From Pogonophryne albipinna (taxonomy: Eukaryota; Chordata; Actinopteri; Perciformes; Artedidraconidae), in assembly GCA_028583405.1 (NCBI GenBank), contig JAPTMU010000122.1, forward strand, positions 311,784 to 375,783: a stretch of DNA of 64,000 bases, in the 5' to 3' direction. Every line of letters starts with the position of its first letter. Position 1 is the first letter of the stretch. Position numbers and translations under genes: made by a program. The notes below the pieces were generated by a model. That model saw only the letters and a program-made list of their open reading frames with translations, made no database searches and was not told the origin of the DNA. Positions 33,126 to 44,583 of this stretch are shown piece after piece.

Positions 33126-34173
33126 GGCACAGTGCAGGATATTCCTGTCTATGTTTAAATCTCCTAGAAAATAAATCTCTCTGTGACGATCACACACTTT
33201 ATCTAACATTTCACATATTTAGCTTAAATAAATTAGGTTTGCATTTGGAGGACTGTAACAACATCCTACTTACAAAGGTTTCAAGTGTGGTAAATTAATT
33301 TGCAACCAAGTGCACCAAAAAGGTCCAGTTTACATAATGTCCTAGTGTCTAATCCAAATGAACAATCTCTTACCCTTAGAAAGACAATGTGTGACCACAA
33401 GTGACACATGTAAGATTTTAACTTTGGAAAATGTTAGACAACAGATTTATCATTTAGATATCTTATCAGGCTGACACTTGGGTTCTGCCGGGTCCTTTCA
33501 CTCCGTTAGGAACCTTCCTAAGCTTAACTGACCCTCTGCTTCCTTTGTCATGTGCCAGTTGGCCTCCTTCCATGCCATGTCAAGAAAGCCAGTGTGTTTC
33601 AAGCTAAGAACTTTATTTACCATCTACCAAGAGCCACGTTAATTAAGTCTTGTATTATTTGCAATTTGCCTTTGCACATTCTTTCCTACATTTTGTAAAA
33701 ACTTTTGTTTTTGTACTTTTGTTGTCGAGTCGCTGCATTTGAGTCCCAGTCATTGTGTCACGTTCTTTACGTTTTTCACACTTTCCACTCTTAAGAAAAA
33801 CAAATGTATGCAATGCAGAAGCGCCCAAGATTAGGTAAATAATTACTTCATTAATACTGTATGTAATAACACAAATATATGACTTATTCACCATCTTTAT
33901 ATAAAATAAACGTAAATGCAAAGATGAGGATGTGTAAAAGCAGGGCAGATGAATCGATTAAATGAAACTCAAAATACAAATATTGTAAAATTTAGGAGGA
34001 GCAAAACATTCTGTGATTTAGTTACAACATTTGATGCAGACATTTTTTATTGGAAAGGAAATTTTTTATTAATCATTGTGATCTTCATCCGTTCACTATA
34101 AGGCAAGCAGGTTCATGTTGCTTTAAGGTTTTAGTATGATTGTGTCTGATATCACATTTCCATTGTTACGTAT
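33126..34173. other. unclassified AT-rich sequence (duplicate)
   Basis: Duplicate of 27452-28502; nothing recognised. Confidence 0.4.
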
Positions 34174-34349
34174 TAACATGGCTCAGTGGGTAGTGTGCTG
34201 GACTTCAAATCAGGGGATAGCGAGTTCGAGTCCCACTGCAGTCAGCATTTTGTTGTGTCTCTGGGACACTTCACCCCAAATTGCTCGTCCACAGTAATAA
34301 GTAAGTCGCTTTGGATAAAAGCGTCTAACAAATGACATGTAATGTAATG
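34174..34349 (+). mobile_element. tRNA-derived SINE with L2 tail, copy B
   Basis: Duplicate of the SINE at 28503. Here the B box reads AGTTCGAGTCC, the canonical form apart from the first base, so copy A's AA is probably CpG decay. Confidence 0.83.
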
Positions 34350-34535
34350 TACTGTAACATATGCAAGTAAGGTCACCTGAGGCTCATTGGGTTTATTTGT
34401 TACTAGTTCAACTGAAGGTTGACTTCATTACAGATGTTTCATATCAAACATGCAGCCTGGTGATGCATAAAGTGACTTATGGTAAATCAATAATCGGTTT
34501 GGCCATAACACAAACCAGCCAAGGTGAACACCTCA

Positions 34536-35576
34536 GGGGTCTGTACTACGAAGCTGGTTCAACCTAACCTGGATATGTTTGAGTTAGCCGGTTGGCCTAA
34601 TCCAAAACATACGCGCTCTCGCTAAGCAGTCCTATGACGCGGGTTATCAAGTGGATCGCTCAAGCCAGCCGTGTCCTATCTAGTTAGGTGCGCGTTCACA
34701 TGAAAGGGGTGGTATTTGGAGCATTCGACCAATCACAAACATGGAGAAGCATACTGACAGTGCAGCGTCATACTTCCTGAATGAAAAGTGAACTATAATA
34801 TTAGACATATGAAGAAGTTAAACTTTAAACATCCATGACTTAAACACTTTATCCAGGATCAAAGCCACAGAGCTGCACCTGCAAGGTGAATACAGCTGGT
34901 AAAAGAAAAAGTGTTTGAATGCGTACATTAACAGGTTTATGATATCACTGCCCCGTCTAAGACACGCTCTGACTTTAATTACATTTGTCTCGAGTGTTTC
35001 GTCAACTTAATGTGTTGCTTAAAATAATACTTCTGCATCCAGTCTGTGACACTGTGAGTGTTGCACGGCCAGATACGGCTCAGCTGACTCAGATAAGGAA
35101 ATATGATACATTATGATGTGATATGCCGCGGACTGTACTTAATGTTACTCTGATCCGGTTACTTATGTTGCGGCAGATATTTAAGTAAGCTTTCTTAACG
35201 CTAATGTTATAATAGTCAGATTGCTCTGAAGATGGGAGGTGATATTCTATTAATGTTCACGTTCACACAGTCGGTGATTTTTGCTGGCCGTCTTTCCTGC
35301 AACAGCAGCTTTTCTGTATTTCCTTTCTCCTGTAATATGACTTGATCGCTTTAAACTCCGCACACTGAGCTCTGATTGGTCAGCAGGCAGTGCTTTCACT
35401 GAGTTGAGCTCTTAGCCTGCAACCTAACCTGGTCGGGACCAGGTTAGCCGCACAGCATAAGTTAACATGGAGATCTAGCCTGCTAAAAAGAGAACCAGCT
35501 TCGTAGAACCGGAAACCCCGAGTTTTCCCTGAAGTTAGCCGGCTAAGAGAACATCCTGCTTCGTAGTATACCCCCC
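34536..35576. mobile_element. MITE with GGGGTCTGTACTACGAAGC ends
   Basis: Left end GGGGTCTGTACTACGAAGCT and right end, reversed, GGGGGGTATACTACGAAGCA are imperfect inverted repeats. Subterminal TTAGCCGG repeats are present. There is no clear target duplication, so the superfamily is open (Harbinger-like is possible). It contains no transposase ORF. Confidence 0.7.
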
Positions 35577-36070
35577 TGGTCACACAACAACAACAACTCT
35601 GTTAAGGCAGTGTTATATGAACAAATCAAGAAGTTAGAGAGAGGGTTGCTCGTGCCTAGTACTTCAAACACATCATCTTTGATTCTGATGGTCTGTCTAT
35701 GAAAACGATAAAACAGTTTAATCTATCAAGAGGAGTTAAAGAACGTTTGTTTGTGTTTCTCCAATTCTGCTGCCACAAACCTCATTAACCAAACAATTTG
35801 TTGTGATTAAGAAATGGCTTATTCATTTCTGAGAACCATGGTATGCTGCAGGAGGCAATGTTAAAGTATTCCCATTTAATCCCATGCAAATGTATATTTG
35901 ACATCTTTCATTTTGTCTTTGTAAACAGCGTCAAAGTACGCTGCTTCTGCCTTTCTATCTTATTTTGAATAGACAAATATGTTCTTCCTATTTAGAAATA
36001 CAGTATGTCAGTTTCTGAGGATTCCCTGATGGTCCTGATACCATCCACCAAACATGACTCAGCACCAATT
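35577..36070. other. unclassified sequence
   Basis: Nothing recognised between the MITE and the second composite cluster. Confidence 0.4.
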
Positions 36071-36491
36071 AATGCCCTACCCCTATTTAGAGAGAATGGA
36101 CGTCCATTCTCGGGAGACGTCTGACAGTGGTGCGGTTACCCAAAGTGACAGACCTAATTTTACCTCTATTTAGAGGCAATGGACTTCCACTCTCGGGAGA
36201 GCCCCAAACGACGGACCGTAAGCAGGGTCCCACACTCAAAGGCACCCAGAGATCCAGGGTGATGCACATGGCTTTCTTACCCAGGAATGAGTGTGTGAAA
36301 CCTGGGGAACATGTACAGGAATCTGTCCATTTCATCCACATTTGACTCATGAAATGTACAGCAGAGTCACTGCTGTAAGCAGGGTCCCACACTCACAGGC
36401 AGAGATCCAGGGTGATGCACATGGCTTTATTACCCCGGAATGAGTGTGTGAAAGCTGGGTAAAAGTGCTGTGAATACAGCGGGGGGGGAGT

Positions 36492-36574
<83 letters not shown>

Positions 36575-36699
36575 CTGTGACCCAGAGAGAGCAGCTCCTT
36601 CCAGCACCTCGCTCAATCCCACCCAGAGTTGACAGGCTGCTGCTTACAGAGTCATTGGTCCCACACTCACAGGCAGAGATCCAGGGTGATGTACATGGG
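36071..36699. repeat. composite repeats with a (CAG)27 tract
   Basis: Degenerate ~240-bp units (GATCCAGGGTGATGCACATG). Near the left edge GAGAATGGACGTCCATTCTC (36092 onward) is a perfect 20-bp palindrome. A pure (CAG)27 occupies 36493-36573. Confidence 0.65.
36493..36573 (+). repeat. (CAG)27 trinucleotide repeat
   Basis: 81 bases of uninterrupted CAG inside one ~240-bp composite unit, preceded by a run of nine G. The equivalent unit at about 7010 reads GCAGCAGCGGGC, so the expansion is local. The surrounding polyglutamine or polyalanine ORFs have no other protein features. Confidence 0.93.
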
Positions 36700-37489
36700 T
36701 CAGAAAAAGTCTAACTTAACTTTTGGAAGAACCATAGAAAAGGGTGAAAATGGATAAAAATGTATCCGAAAATAGTGTCTCTTAAGGTGGGTAGAGTCCC
36801 CTGACAACTCCCCTTACATTCCTCCAGAGGCAGAAAAAGTCTAAGTTAACTTTTGGGAGAACCATATAAAAGGGTGAAAATGGATAAAATGTATCCGAAA
36901 ATAGTGTCTCTTAAGGCGGGTAGAGTCCCCTGACAACTCCCTTTACATTCCTCCAGAGTCAGAAAAAGTCTAAGTTAACTTTTGGAAGAACCAGAAAAAA
37001 GGGGTGAAAATGGATAAATTGTACCCCAAAATAGTGTCTCTTAAGGCGGGTAAAAGTTATGTGAATATGGGGTAACGTATATGGACACTTGAGCACCAGC
37101 AAGACCCCCACCTCCATAACCTTGTGCACCAGGCGAACCTGTAATACTGAATAACAAAAAGGCCATTAAAACTGCTATGCATTGAGGATTTTAGTCCGAG
37201 ATGAGTGCTTATCTGCGGGTATCTTGTGTCAGCTTCGTGGACCCCAATTTAAAAGGAAATGTCCATGATATTGACAAACATATTTATATACAGAATGATG
37301 ATTATTTTACCCTCAGACACATGCATAGAGCACCCCCAAGTGTTGGTTTACAGTTGGTAAAATTTGTCCTGCCAATGGCAGGGACTTTGCATTGAAAGTT
37401 GACATCACATTTCCATTGTGCGGACATGTGTACATTTGAAGGACAAGTCCCATGTTAACTCTGTCCATAAGGCAGACCTTTTCCTTACA
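36700..37489. repeat. M120 array (three units) and unclassified flank
   Basis: Three ~120-bp units to about 37050, then about 430 bases with no recognised content up to the lone satellite monomer. Confidence 0.65.
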
Positions 37490-37606
37490 TGTGCAAACAG
37501 GCTATGTCAGACTTCCATGAAATACACCGGGAAAATCACCTATTTGTAGCCGCTCACAGAGCCCCAAACGACGGACTAATCAGCTCCAGCATCTCTCCCT
37601 GACATG
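37490..37606. repeat. single 115-bp satellite monomer (type B)
   Basis: One B-type monomer with CTATGTCAGACTTCCATG and GACGGACTAATCAGCTCCAG. It is followed by the same ACTTCCATAACCT...CCCCGGGCCC block that follows the 11-monomer array at 9190. Confidence 0.85.
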
Positions 37607-38028
37607 CACACTTCCATAACCTTGCACACCTTGGGTCCCCGGGCCCCCGGACTTAAGCACTCCCCCACGGACTAAACCCAGATGATCACACCCTCAAGAA
37701 CCTCGTGCCCCTGGTAACCTTAAAGGGGGGTGGATTTTGCGGTGCTTTACCGTCCGCCCATCGGCATCCATATTCGGCCTTATTCACAGCACCACCCACC
37801 CTCCTGTGGAGGATGTTCTCATGCCCCTGGTAATCTTAAAGGTGGTGGATTTTGTGGTGCTTTACTGTCCGCACACCAGCATCCATATTCATCCTTATTC
37901 ACAGAAGGAGTATGTTCTCATGCTCCTGGTAACCCTTTAAATAGTCTGATACTACCACTGCACTTTACAAGCCAGAAATAATGTTTAAATTGTCGGGAAA
38001 AGAGTTTTTAAACATCTGGAAGAGATTA
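37607..38028. repeat. composite repeat flank
   Basis: Two copies of the CTTTACxGTCCGC / TATTCxxxCTTATTCACAGC block shared with 9190-9660 and 42140-42470. Confidence 0.6.
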
Positions 38029-38147
38029 TTAGCCTGTCATTTTGCAAGATATCATTTAACATTGAAGCTCTCTTGGAGAAGGACGGAATATGTCCATTTC
38101 CAGGAGAGCTTCAATGTTAAATCATATCTTGCAAAATGACAGGCTAA
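38029..38147. repeat. long near-perfect palindrome (hairpin), copy 2
   Basis: Same palindrome as 1542-1665, with four or five arm mismatches; the centre is GGACG-gaata-TGTCC. It sits about 450 bases past the recombinase stop codon. Confidence 0.8.
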
Positions 38148-38592
38148 AAACCAGGAATAAGTGTTTCAAAGGCGGGGAAAAGTTGTTTAAAATAGTGTTA
38201 TACTTCCAGGGCGCATCACCACATTTTACAAGCCAGGGAAGGTGTCTGAATCCTGGGTAAACTCTGTTTAAATAGTATGATACCTCCAGGGCGCATCACC
38301 GCATTTTACAAGCCAGGGAAGGTGTCTGAATCCTGGGTAAACTCTGTTTAAATAGTATGATACCTCCAGGGCGCATCACCGCATTTTACAAGCCAGGGAA
38401 GGTGTCTGAATCCTGGGTAAACTTTGTTTAAATAGTCTGATACCTGGCACTGTATCAACCCCTGGGAACCTTAAACGTTATTAAAATGTTTTTTTATTTA
38501 TTTAATTATCACATTATTTTTACAAAAACAGTATACACAATATGCATAATAAACATAATACAAACATGATTAGCGGGGGCCCGGGGGCCATA
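38148..38592 (-). repeat. ~80-bp tandem repeats and 3' UTR of recombinase copy 3
   Basis: Three and a half units of the 80-bp repeat (38190-38450). AATAAA signals on the minus strand at 38493-38502 lie about 95 bases past the stop, as in copy 1. Confidence 0.7.
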
Positions 38593-40812
38593 TTAGCCGT
38601 GTAACTTGTACGGTGCACGGGGGGGAAAGGCTGAGTCCACGGCCCCTACCCCCACATCAGGAGTATCAACCGGCCCAGAAGAAGAGGTATCGCTGGTCTC
38701 CGTCTCTGAGTCCTCTTCGGAGGTATCTGACGGCGGTAGAACTCCTTCCGATGATGCTGCTGCTGCAGCTGCTGCCACCCTGAACATGGAGCGGATCTTC
38801 AATCCCTCTTTTATTCCAGGCGTATTCGCGTAGAACCGGTCTGCAGTGCTTACGTCGTGACACATAAACCTGGCGAGAATCGACCTGCTTTCTGGATCTT
38901 GGTGATGCTTGATAATGTCAGCCAGGGCAGTGCGCAGGATTGTGAAGGTGACGGCTGTTTCTAGCCCAGCATCAGCCCAAGCCCTCTTCAAGAGAGCGTT
39001 CAGGTTCCTGGAGGCATGCTTCCCCGTTGTGAAAAGGAAGAATTCATTCTGAGGACCCGACAAGCCCTCTTTTATCCCCATCCACCGCATGACCCAGCCA
39101 AACTCCTTCACTGTAAGCACCAGCTGTGCTTCGCCAAATGTCTTGGCAGTCTTGTGATCCTGCACATGGATGATGTAGCCCTCAGCAGTGCCCCTTGTGT
39201 CCACCTCTAACACCTCAGTGTTGGTCATGTTTGCGTACACACCCGGACGATGGCCATACAGGAGGCTCCAATGGAGGGTTAGATAGCCGGATAGCAGGTA
39301 CTGGGTGATTGAGGTCGGGTTGCAAGCCATCAGGTCAAGTAAATCAGGGATGCGCTTCTCAGCGGCCGCCATGGCGGAGAGAAGCTCCGCCTGGCTCGGC
39401 AGGCGATCCAGCTTGTTCCTCTTCATCTTGAACTGGTGGACAGTGACAGACTTTTTCAAGTTGTTCATGTTGGCTTTCACCTCTCTGATAATGTGGGTCA
39501 TATCAGACTGGGTGAGCCTGCACCCCCGGAGCTTTGACTCAGACAAGTACCTCAGGAAATGGTTCACATTCTTCAGGAACAACAGCGCTGTTGTGACTGC
39601 CCGGCCCGACTTTACAATATACTCGCTCCAGCCACGGACCCTCTCCGTGTCTTTTAGGAACAGCCAATCTGACAGCCGGTTAACACCATGGGCCATGAAT
39701 ACGAGGAAGTTCTTTATCCGGCTGACATTGGACAGACAATTTTATTTCCATTTTACTGTCGGTGCGACACCCTCACAATGATGCCTGTATGTCTGAATGT
39801 ACGTCTCCATGCTTTGAGGCAACGTGATTTCACGCATGGTATTCCCCCGTCCCCTCCCAGTGGACCAGTGAGGAGAGGGCCAGTCCTCATTACAGGAGGC
39901 TGCTGGAGACCGCATGACAGTCTTGACCGGGGTCTTGAGAGGCGTCTGACTACCGGAGGCTGCTGGAGACCGCATGACAGTCTTGACCGGGGTCTTGAGA
40001 GGCGTCTGACTACCGGAGGCTGCTGGAGACCGCATGACAGTCTTGACCGGGGTCTTGAGAGGCGTCTGACTACCGGAGGCTGCTGGAGACCGCATGACAG
40101 TCTTGACCGGGGTCTTGAGAGGCGTCTGACTACCGGAGGCTGCTGGAGACCACATGACATTCTTGACCGGGGTCTGACTACAGGAGGCTACTGTGTTTAT
40201 GCCGGAGGTACTTGAGATTGCCAGGCCCTTAAATCATATACATTCTTCCTCTTCCTCAAGCACAGCAGCAGTGGCACACTGCTGCCTCGGTTTGAGCCCC
40301 TTTTTCAGCCTGGAGCGTAGGGTCTTCACCTCATCAATGAGGGCATCCTTCTGAGCCCTCAATGCCACATTTTCCAGCATCACCTGCCTGCAGTCCTCTT
40401 CGTCACACTCAGTATGTGGGGAGAAGGGTGGATGGTGCACCGGGTATTCCTCCTCATTGTCTATATCCAATGATGTAGCCATTCCAATGATGGGATTAGT
40501 CTGTCTGAGGTCATGGAGCAATTGCAGGGCCACACTATGCTTCAGCCTTGCCAGGACCTGATGTGCTTCATCTCGGGATAACTCAGGGTGGCCATGAGTG
40601 ACATGACGGTGCAGTTTCTTCCCAGCATATGAACACCCTGTGGTGGGACAGGGTTTGGTCCGAACATTTATTCGGCCACTGGCCATTTTAAGAATGATGC
40701 CTCTTTCCTCCAAGTTCCGCACTGCATGTTTGTGCTTAAGGTGCTTGTTCAAAGCCAGATAGAAGAGTCTGCACACCGGGCATTCGGACGACATCCTTAC
40801 TGAAACAAACAC
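38593..40812 (-). pseudogene. YR element copy 3: zinc-finger, CDK-site array, tyrosine recombinase
   Basis: The best copy: 2220 bases in one minus-strand frame, interrupted only by TGA at 40234-40236 and TAA at 39742-39744. Part one (192 codons from ATG 40812) has two C2H2-like fingers (Cys11, Cys14, His24, His29; Cys55, Cys60, His68, His73) and a coiled coil near residues 140-175. Part two has four 20-residue units TPLKTPVKTVMRSPAAS plus GSQ, each with two S/T-P-x-K sites. Part three (367 codons from Met at 39696) is the recombinase: Arg150, Lys182, Arg255, His280 and Tyr289 fit the tyrosine-recombinase active site, with Thr252 where HxxR usually has His. A Ser/Asp-rich tail ends it. Expected action is strand exchange without target duplication. 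Crypton-like by inference; no reverse transcriptase is next to it. Confidence 0.8.
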
Positions 40813-41489
40813 AGTTAATTGTATTTAAATTCTGTTGTGTTTCTCCGTTTATATGCATTAGCGTAACCGGTGATTGCAACAAAAGTTCGATGCTTCAATG
40901 CCTGGTACACGGACCAAGGGAGGACTTGGGTTACCACCTGGCTAAATGGTCCCACCTCCGCACCAACGCGGGGCTGGGGATGGCAACATTGGGTCCGATG
41001 CATCAATTCATAGTGGCCCGACCATGAGAGGGTTTGGGGTGCCCCGGAACCAGGCAGTACCCCAGCAGGAAACACGTTTTATGGTCAAAGGAGGAAAGAG
41101 TGATAGAACCGGGGTAAAGCAAAGAAAGTGTCCGAAAATAGTGACTTGTAACCCGGGTAGAGAGTATGTCATCTATCGGTCCTATCCTCCAGACAACATG
41201 GTAACGTGGGGACAACAGTACCTCCGGGCGCTCCATCCCGCTCCGGCATTCACCGCAGCGGGGGGAGGAGGCATTGAACCCCTCACACCTGCCCCCGGAG
41301 GAGGCAGGGGAGTCAGGTACCCGGAGGGCGCACGGTGGTCGGCCAGGGCGAGGCCGCCACACCGCGCTGGAGTCGGAGTGCCCCGAAGTACCAGGCCGAC
41401 ACTCATATCCGAGGCATCAATTCATGTTTCTCACCCAGCAAATGAGTCACAAACTGACCCGTAACCGGGCGTCAGTAGGGAGAACCGGG
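40813..41489. repeat. 5' flank of recombinase copy 3 and unclassified GC-rich sequence
   Basis: 40813-40990 matches the flank of copy 1. 40990-41489 is GC-rich with no recognised content; overlapping ORFs on both strands reflect base composition. Confidence 0.55.
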
Positions 41490-41805
41490 GGGCAATGGAA
41501 AAATTGTATCCCAAAATAGTGTCTCTTAAGGCGGGTAGAGTCCCCTGACAACTCCGCTTACATTCCTCCAGAGGCAGAAAAATGCTAAGTTAACTTTTGG
41601 AAGAACCAGAGAAAAGGGTGAAAATGGATAAAATGTATCCGAAAATAGTGTCTCATTATTCCGTGACAACTCCCCTTCAATTCCTCCAGAGGCAGATAAA
41701 GTCCAAGTTATCTTTTGGGGGAACCAGAGGAAGGGGTGAAAATGGATAAAATGTATCCGAAAATAGTGCCTCATTATTCCGTGACAACTCTCCTTGAATT
41801 CCTCC
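41490..41805. repeat. ~120-bp minisatellite array M120
   Basis: Two to three units with GTATCCxAAAATAGTGTCTC and CCTCCAGAGGCAG, in the same position relative to recombinase copy 3 as 5135-6215 is to copy 1. Confidence 0.75.
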
Positions 41806-42822
41806 AGAGGCCAGTTCAAAAACTTAAAGTTTGGTAAGAACCATGATTGGGGTCCTCCAGGCAACAATTGTATCCGAGCCAAAGCACTCATGTAGCGGAC
41901 ACATTCCTCCATGATGCCGTTTTTTTTCTAAGTGCTCTCAAAAACCGGGTTTCCGATTTCGTGCAGATGGTAGCTTGGAAAACATGAATGAATTTATTTG
42001 ATGGAGGAAGGGAGGTCTCGAATCCCCTCTACGTTGTAAAATGCAACAGGGCAGTGAAAATGTGTCCGGGGCTTCCGCCGGAAGCGCCGAAGACTTGCGC
42101 TTTTTTGAGCCCCTCCTCCGTTGGCACTCTGTCGTTTTTTCGACTTCCATAACATCGCACACCGTGAGACCCCGGGCCCCCGGACTTAAGCACTCCCCCA
42201 CGGTCTAAACCCAGATGTTCACACCCTACAGAACCTCATGCCCCTGGTAACTTAAAGGGGGGTGGATTTTGTGGTGCTTTACTGTCCGCACACCAGCATC
42301 AATATTCGGACTTATTCACAGCACCACCCACCCTCCTGTGGAGGATGTTCTCATGCCCCTGGTAACTTAAAGGGGGGTGGATTTTGTGGTGCTTTACTGT
42401 CCGCACACCAGCATCAATATTCAGACTTATTCACAGCACCACCTGCCCTGCTGGAGGTTCACACTTTAACTTTTTTTTTTACCCTCCTCTGCCTTACACA
42501 ACCAGAGAACAGGCTGCTTCACAGCACTTTGCAAGCCAGGAAAAGTGATTGAATCCTGGGTATACATGTTTTAAATAGTATGATACCTCCAGGGCGCATC
42601 ACCACATTTTACAAGCCAGGGAAGGTGCCTGAATCCTGGGTAAACATTGTTTAAATGTGTGAAAACAGTGTTGTGTCACTTTCAAAACTCTCCCGTCATT
42701 GACCGGATAAATTGGGTCGATGTTGTATTCAAATCTTAATATTCCAGTGAGACGAAGTACGTACAATGACCGGAGTGATCCCATGTTAATTTTGTCCCAA
42801 TGCCGGAGCATTCCCTAACCCC
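41806..42822 (+). repeat. partial core repeat and terminal block
   Basis: 41806-42132 is the left half of the core repeat. 42140-42470 holds two copies of the CCCCGGGCCC / GGATGTTCTCATGCCCCTGG block, 42490-42660 an ~80-bp unit, and 42660-42821 the terminal block that ends in GGAGCATTCCCTAACCC, as at 15287. Confidence 0.65.
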
Positions 42823-42872
42823 AAAGACATGTTATGACTAGATAGTAAAATATTAGTGAGAAAATAAAGCAA

Positions 42873-44096
42873 TAAAGGTTTCTGCAGGAACTGAGCCATG
42901 TTGCCCACAGAGTCCTTCAGGTCCTAAAGAGAAACACAGATACGCTCATAGTCCTGCAGCGGCTCTCCCAGTAAACAATATCTTAGTAGGGGGAGTTTGA
43001 AGATGATTGCTAAATCAAGGTCAGAACTATTGGGAAAATATTTGGAAAAGTGATTTGAGGCAGATTTGAGGATTGTTCCTGAGTCTCACCATTATCATCT
43101 GTTCATAGGAGATGTGCATGATGTGCTCTTCATCTGCAGCATTCAGCAAAGCTCTTCACATGATCAAACCACGAGCCAAACATCACTGGAAGGAACAGGA
43201 GACACAAGTATTCCTTTCATAAGAGGTTATCATAACTTAGTTTGTTTACTGAACCTTTCAAGATCTCCCTTGTTAAAGGCTAACATAATGCAAAATGCAC
43301 TTGCTAATGGCTTTGCAAGATACACATGTATCCATGGTGTGCTAGCGACCCACAATGTATAAGAATGGACCGTCTTCTCTATTTGACTCTTGCTGGTATT
43401 TTGGGTTGCTTTAAAAAGACAGGTGCTTCAAATGAGCATTTTCAGAGAATTTATAAGAACAAGAATGTATTTTTTGAACATTAAAGTTCGTAATCATGGG
43501 CTAGTAAAATCCCAAAACACAATTGAGAATGTGCATGATAAGTCCCCTTTGAATCATATTACCAGGTAAAAGGTTTTTAAGAGTTTCCGTCCCACTCCCT
43601 GATATGTATGGTGTTATGAACGCATTCTAAACATTACATAGCTGTAACATCAGAAAAACCTTTTCCATCAAGGAAGTTGTGGAGGAACCGGGTCTGTGGG
43701 CCTAGGTCCACCAGGAAGGAAGCCGCCTCATGATGATGAAAAGACGATGTGAACACATCTTTGGGGTTCCTCGTCACATAGATGACCTGCAGTGATGACA
43801 TGACGTCAGACCCTTTCCTTCACACATACTGTCTGTGATGCGTTTATCACATTGAATCTGATCCACCTTAGTTGATAGGTTTACCTTTGGCTTTACTTCA
43901 AAGAAAGATGGTGGCATCATGTTGTACTGGAAGTGTGTAGTCAACAGTCGTGGAGAGGGCCTCTGTTCAAGTTTGAGGGAGGCGGTCTGCTGCATTTCAA
44001 GCCAGGGAACACGTTTCCAGTTAACAATCGTGTCAACAGGTTCTGGATCTCCTCCACTCATGATCAGAGGGACAATCTCCTGCATCCAGTGTGTAC
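42873..44096 (-). pseudogene. cytosolic sulfotransferase gene, broken and 3'-truncated
   Basis: Four minus-strand exons. Exon 44096-43885 (212 nt) starts with GTHW, the end of the PAPS-binding loop, and holds the catalytic His in RLLTTHFQYNMMP. Exon 43786-43660 (127 nt) has VIYVTRNPKDVFTSSF, the 3'-phosphate site of PAPS. Exon 43185-43090 (96 nt) has FGSWFDHVKSF, then an extra base that shifts LNAADEEHIM out of frame; 95 nt would keep the frame. Exon 42923 onward has DLKDSVGNMAQFLQKP and loses homology near 42873, about 50 bases before the repeat cluster. All splice sites are AG/GT. The family moves sulfonate from PAPS to small phenols, alcohols or amines in the cytosol. The first exon(s) and C-terminus were not found. 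Subfamily (SULT3 or SULT6-like) is undecided. Confidence 0.87.
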
Positions 44097-44583
44097 CTAA
44101 ACAAAAAGAAAATTAAATATGTATTTATTAGCCCTTGTAAAACTTGGGGTGAGGTGAAATTATACCCATTTTCACCTCACCCCTTACTCGTTTGCTTGTG
44201 CTTAAATGCGGCCTTCAGAATAAGATAACCACTAATTAATTACAAGTGAATTGTTAATACCATGAAAACATTCCTAAAGTCACAGGCAATAGCCAACCAG
44301 GAGGTTTTTTTTTCTTCTTATCTTGTGTGCTTGCCAAATGTAATACTTCATACACAAACACACCATCCAAAAGATGGTTCAACTATTATTGAAATCTCTG
44401 GCCAAATATCAATCTCCACTCTGTCTCAAGTTAACTTCTTATTTCATATGATTTTACAAGAAATGTTACTATGTCGTTTGGATATTATGTTGAATCACCA
44501 GTAAAAACATTGCTTTGTAGCTATCTGTTAATTGTTTGTGCAGATTCAATACATGAAGGGACACACCATTAGAAACAACTTAA
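44097..44583. other. sequence upstream of the sulfotransferase exons
   Basis: AT-rich sequence without a recognisable first exon. Confidence 0.45.

Larger units (their letters stand above)
29349..35021. repeat. 5.67-kb tandem duplication, unit B
   Basis: Second unit. Features shift by 5674 bases from unit A (5672 near the right end because of a short deletion). After 35021 the sequence continues into the intact right half of the MITE, so unit B holds the original right junction. Confidence 0.92.

Noticed and set aside
36347..36714. Polyglutamine and polyalanine ORFs
   Set aside because: These are just translations of (CAG)27; the flanks are non-coding composite repeat.
39688..40215. 175-codon plus-strand ORF
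   Set aside because: Antisense shadow of the 60-bp repeat array of recombinase copy 3.
38593..40812. DIRS or Ngaro retroelement
   Set aside because: No reverse transcriptase or RNase H lies next to the recombinase in either cluster; the BEL pol is a separate element with its own LTRs.
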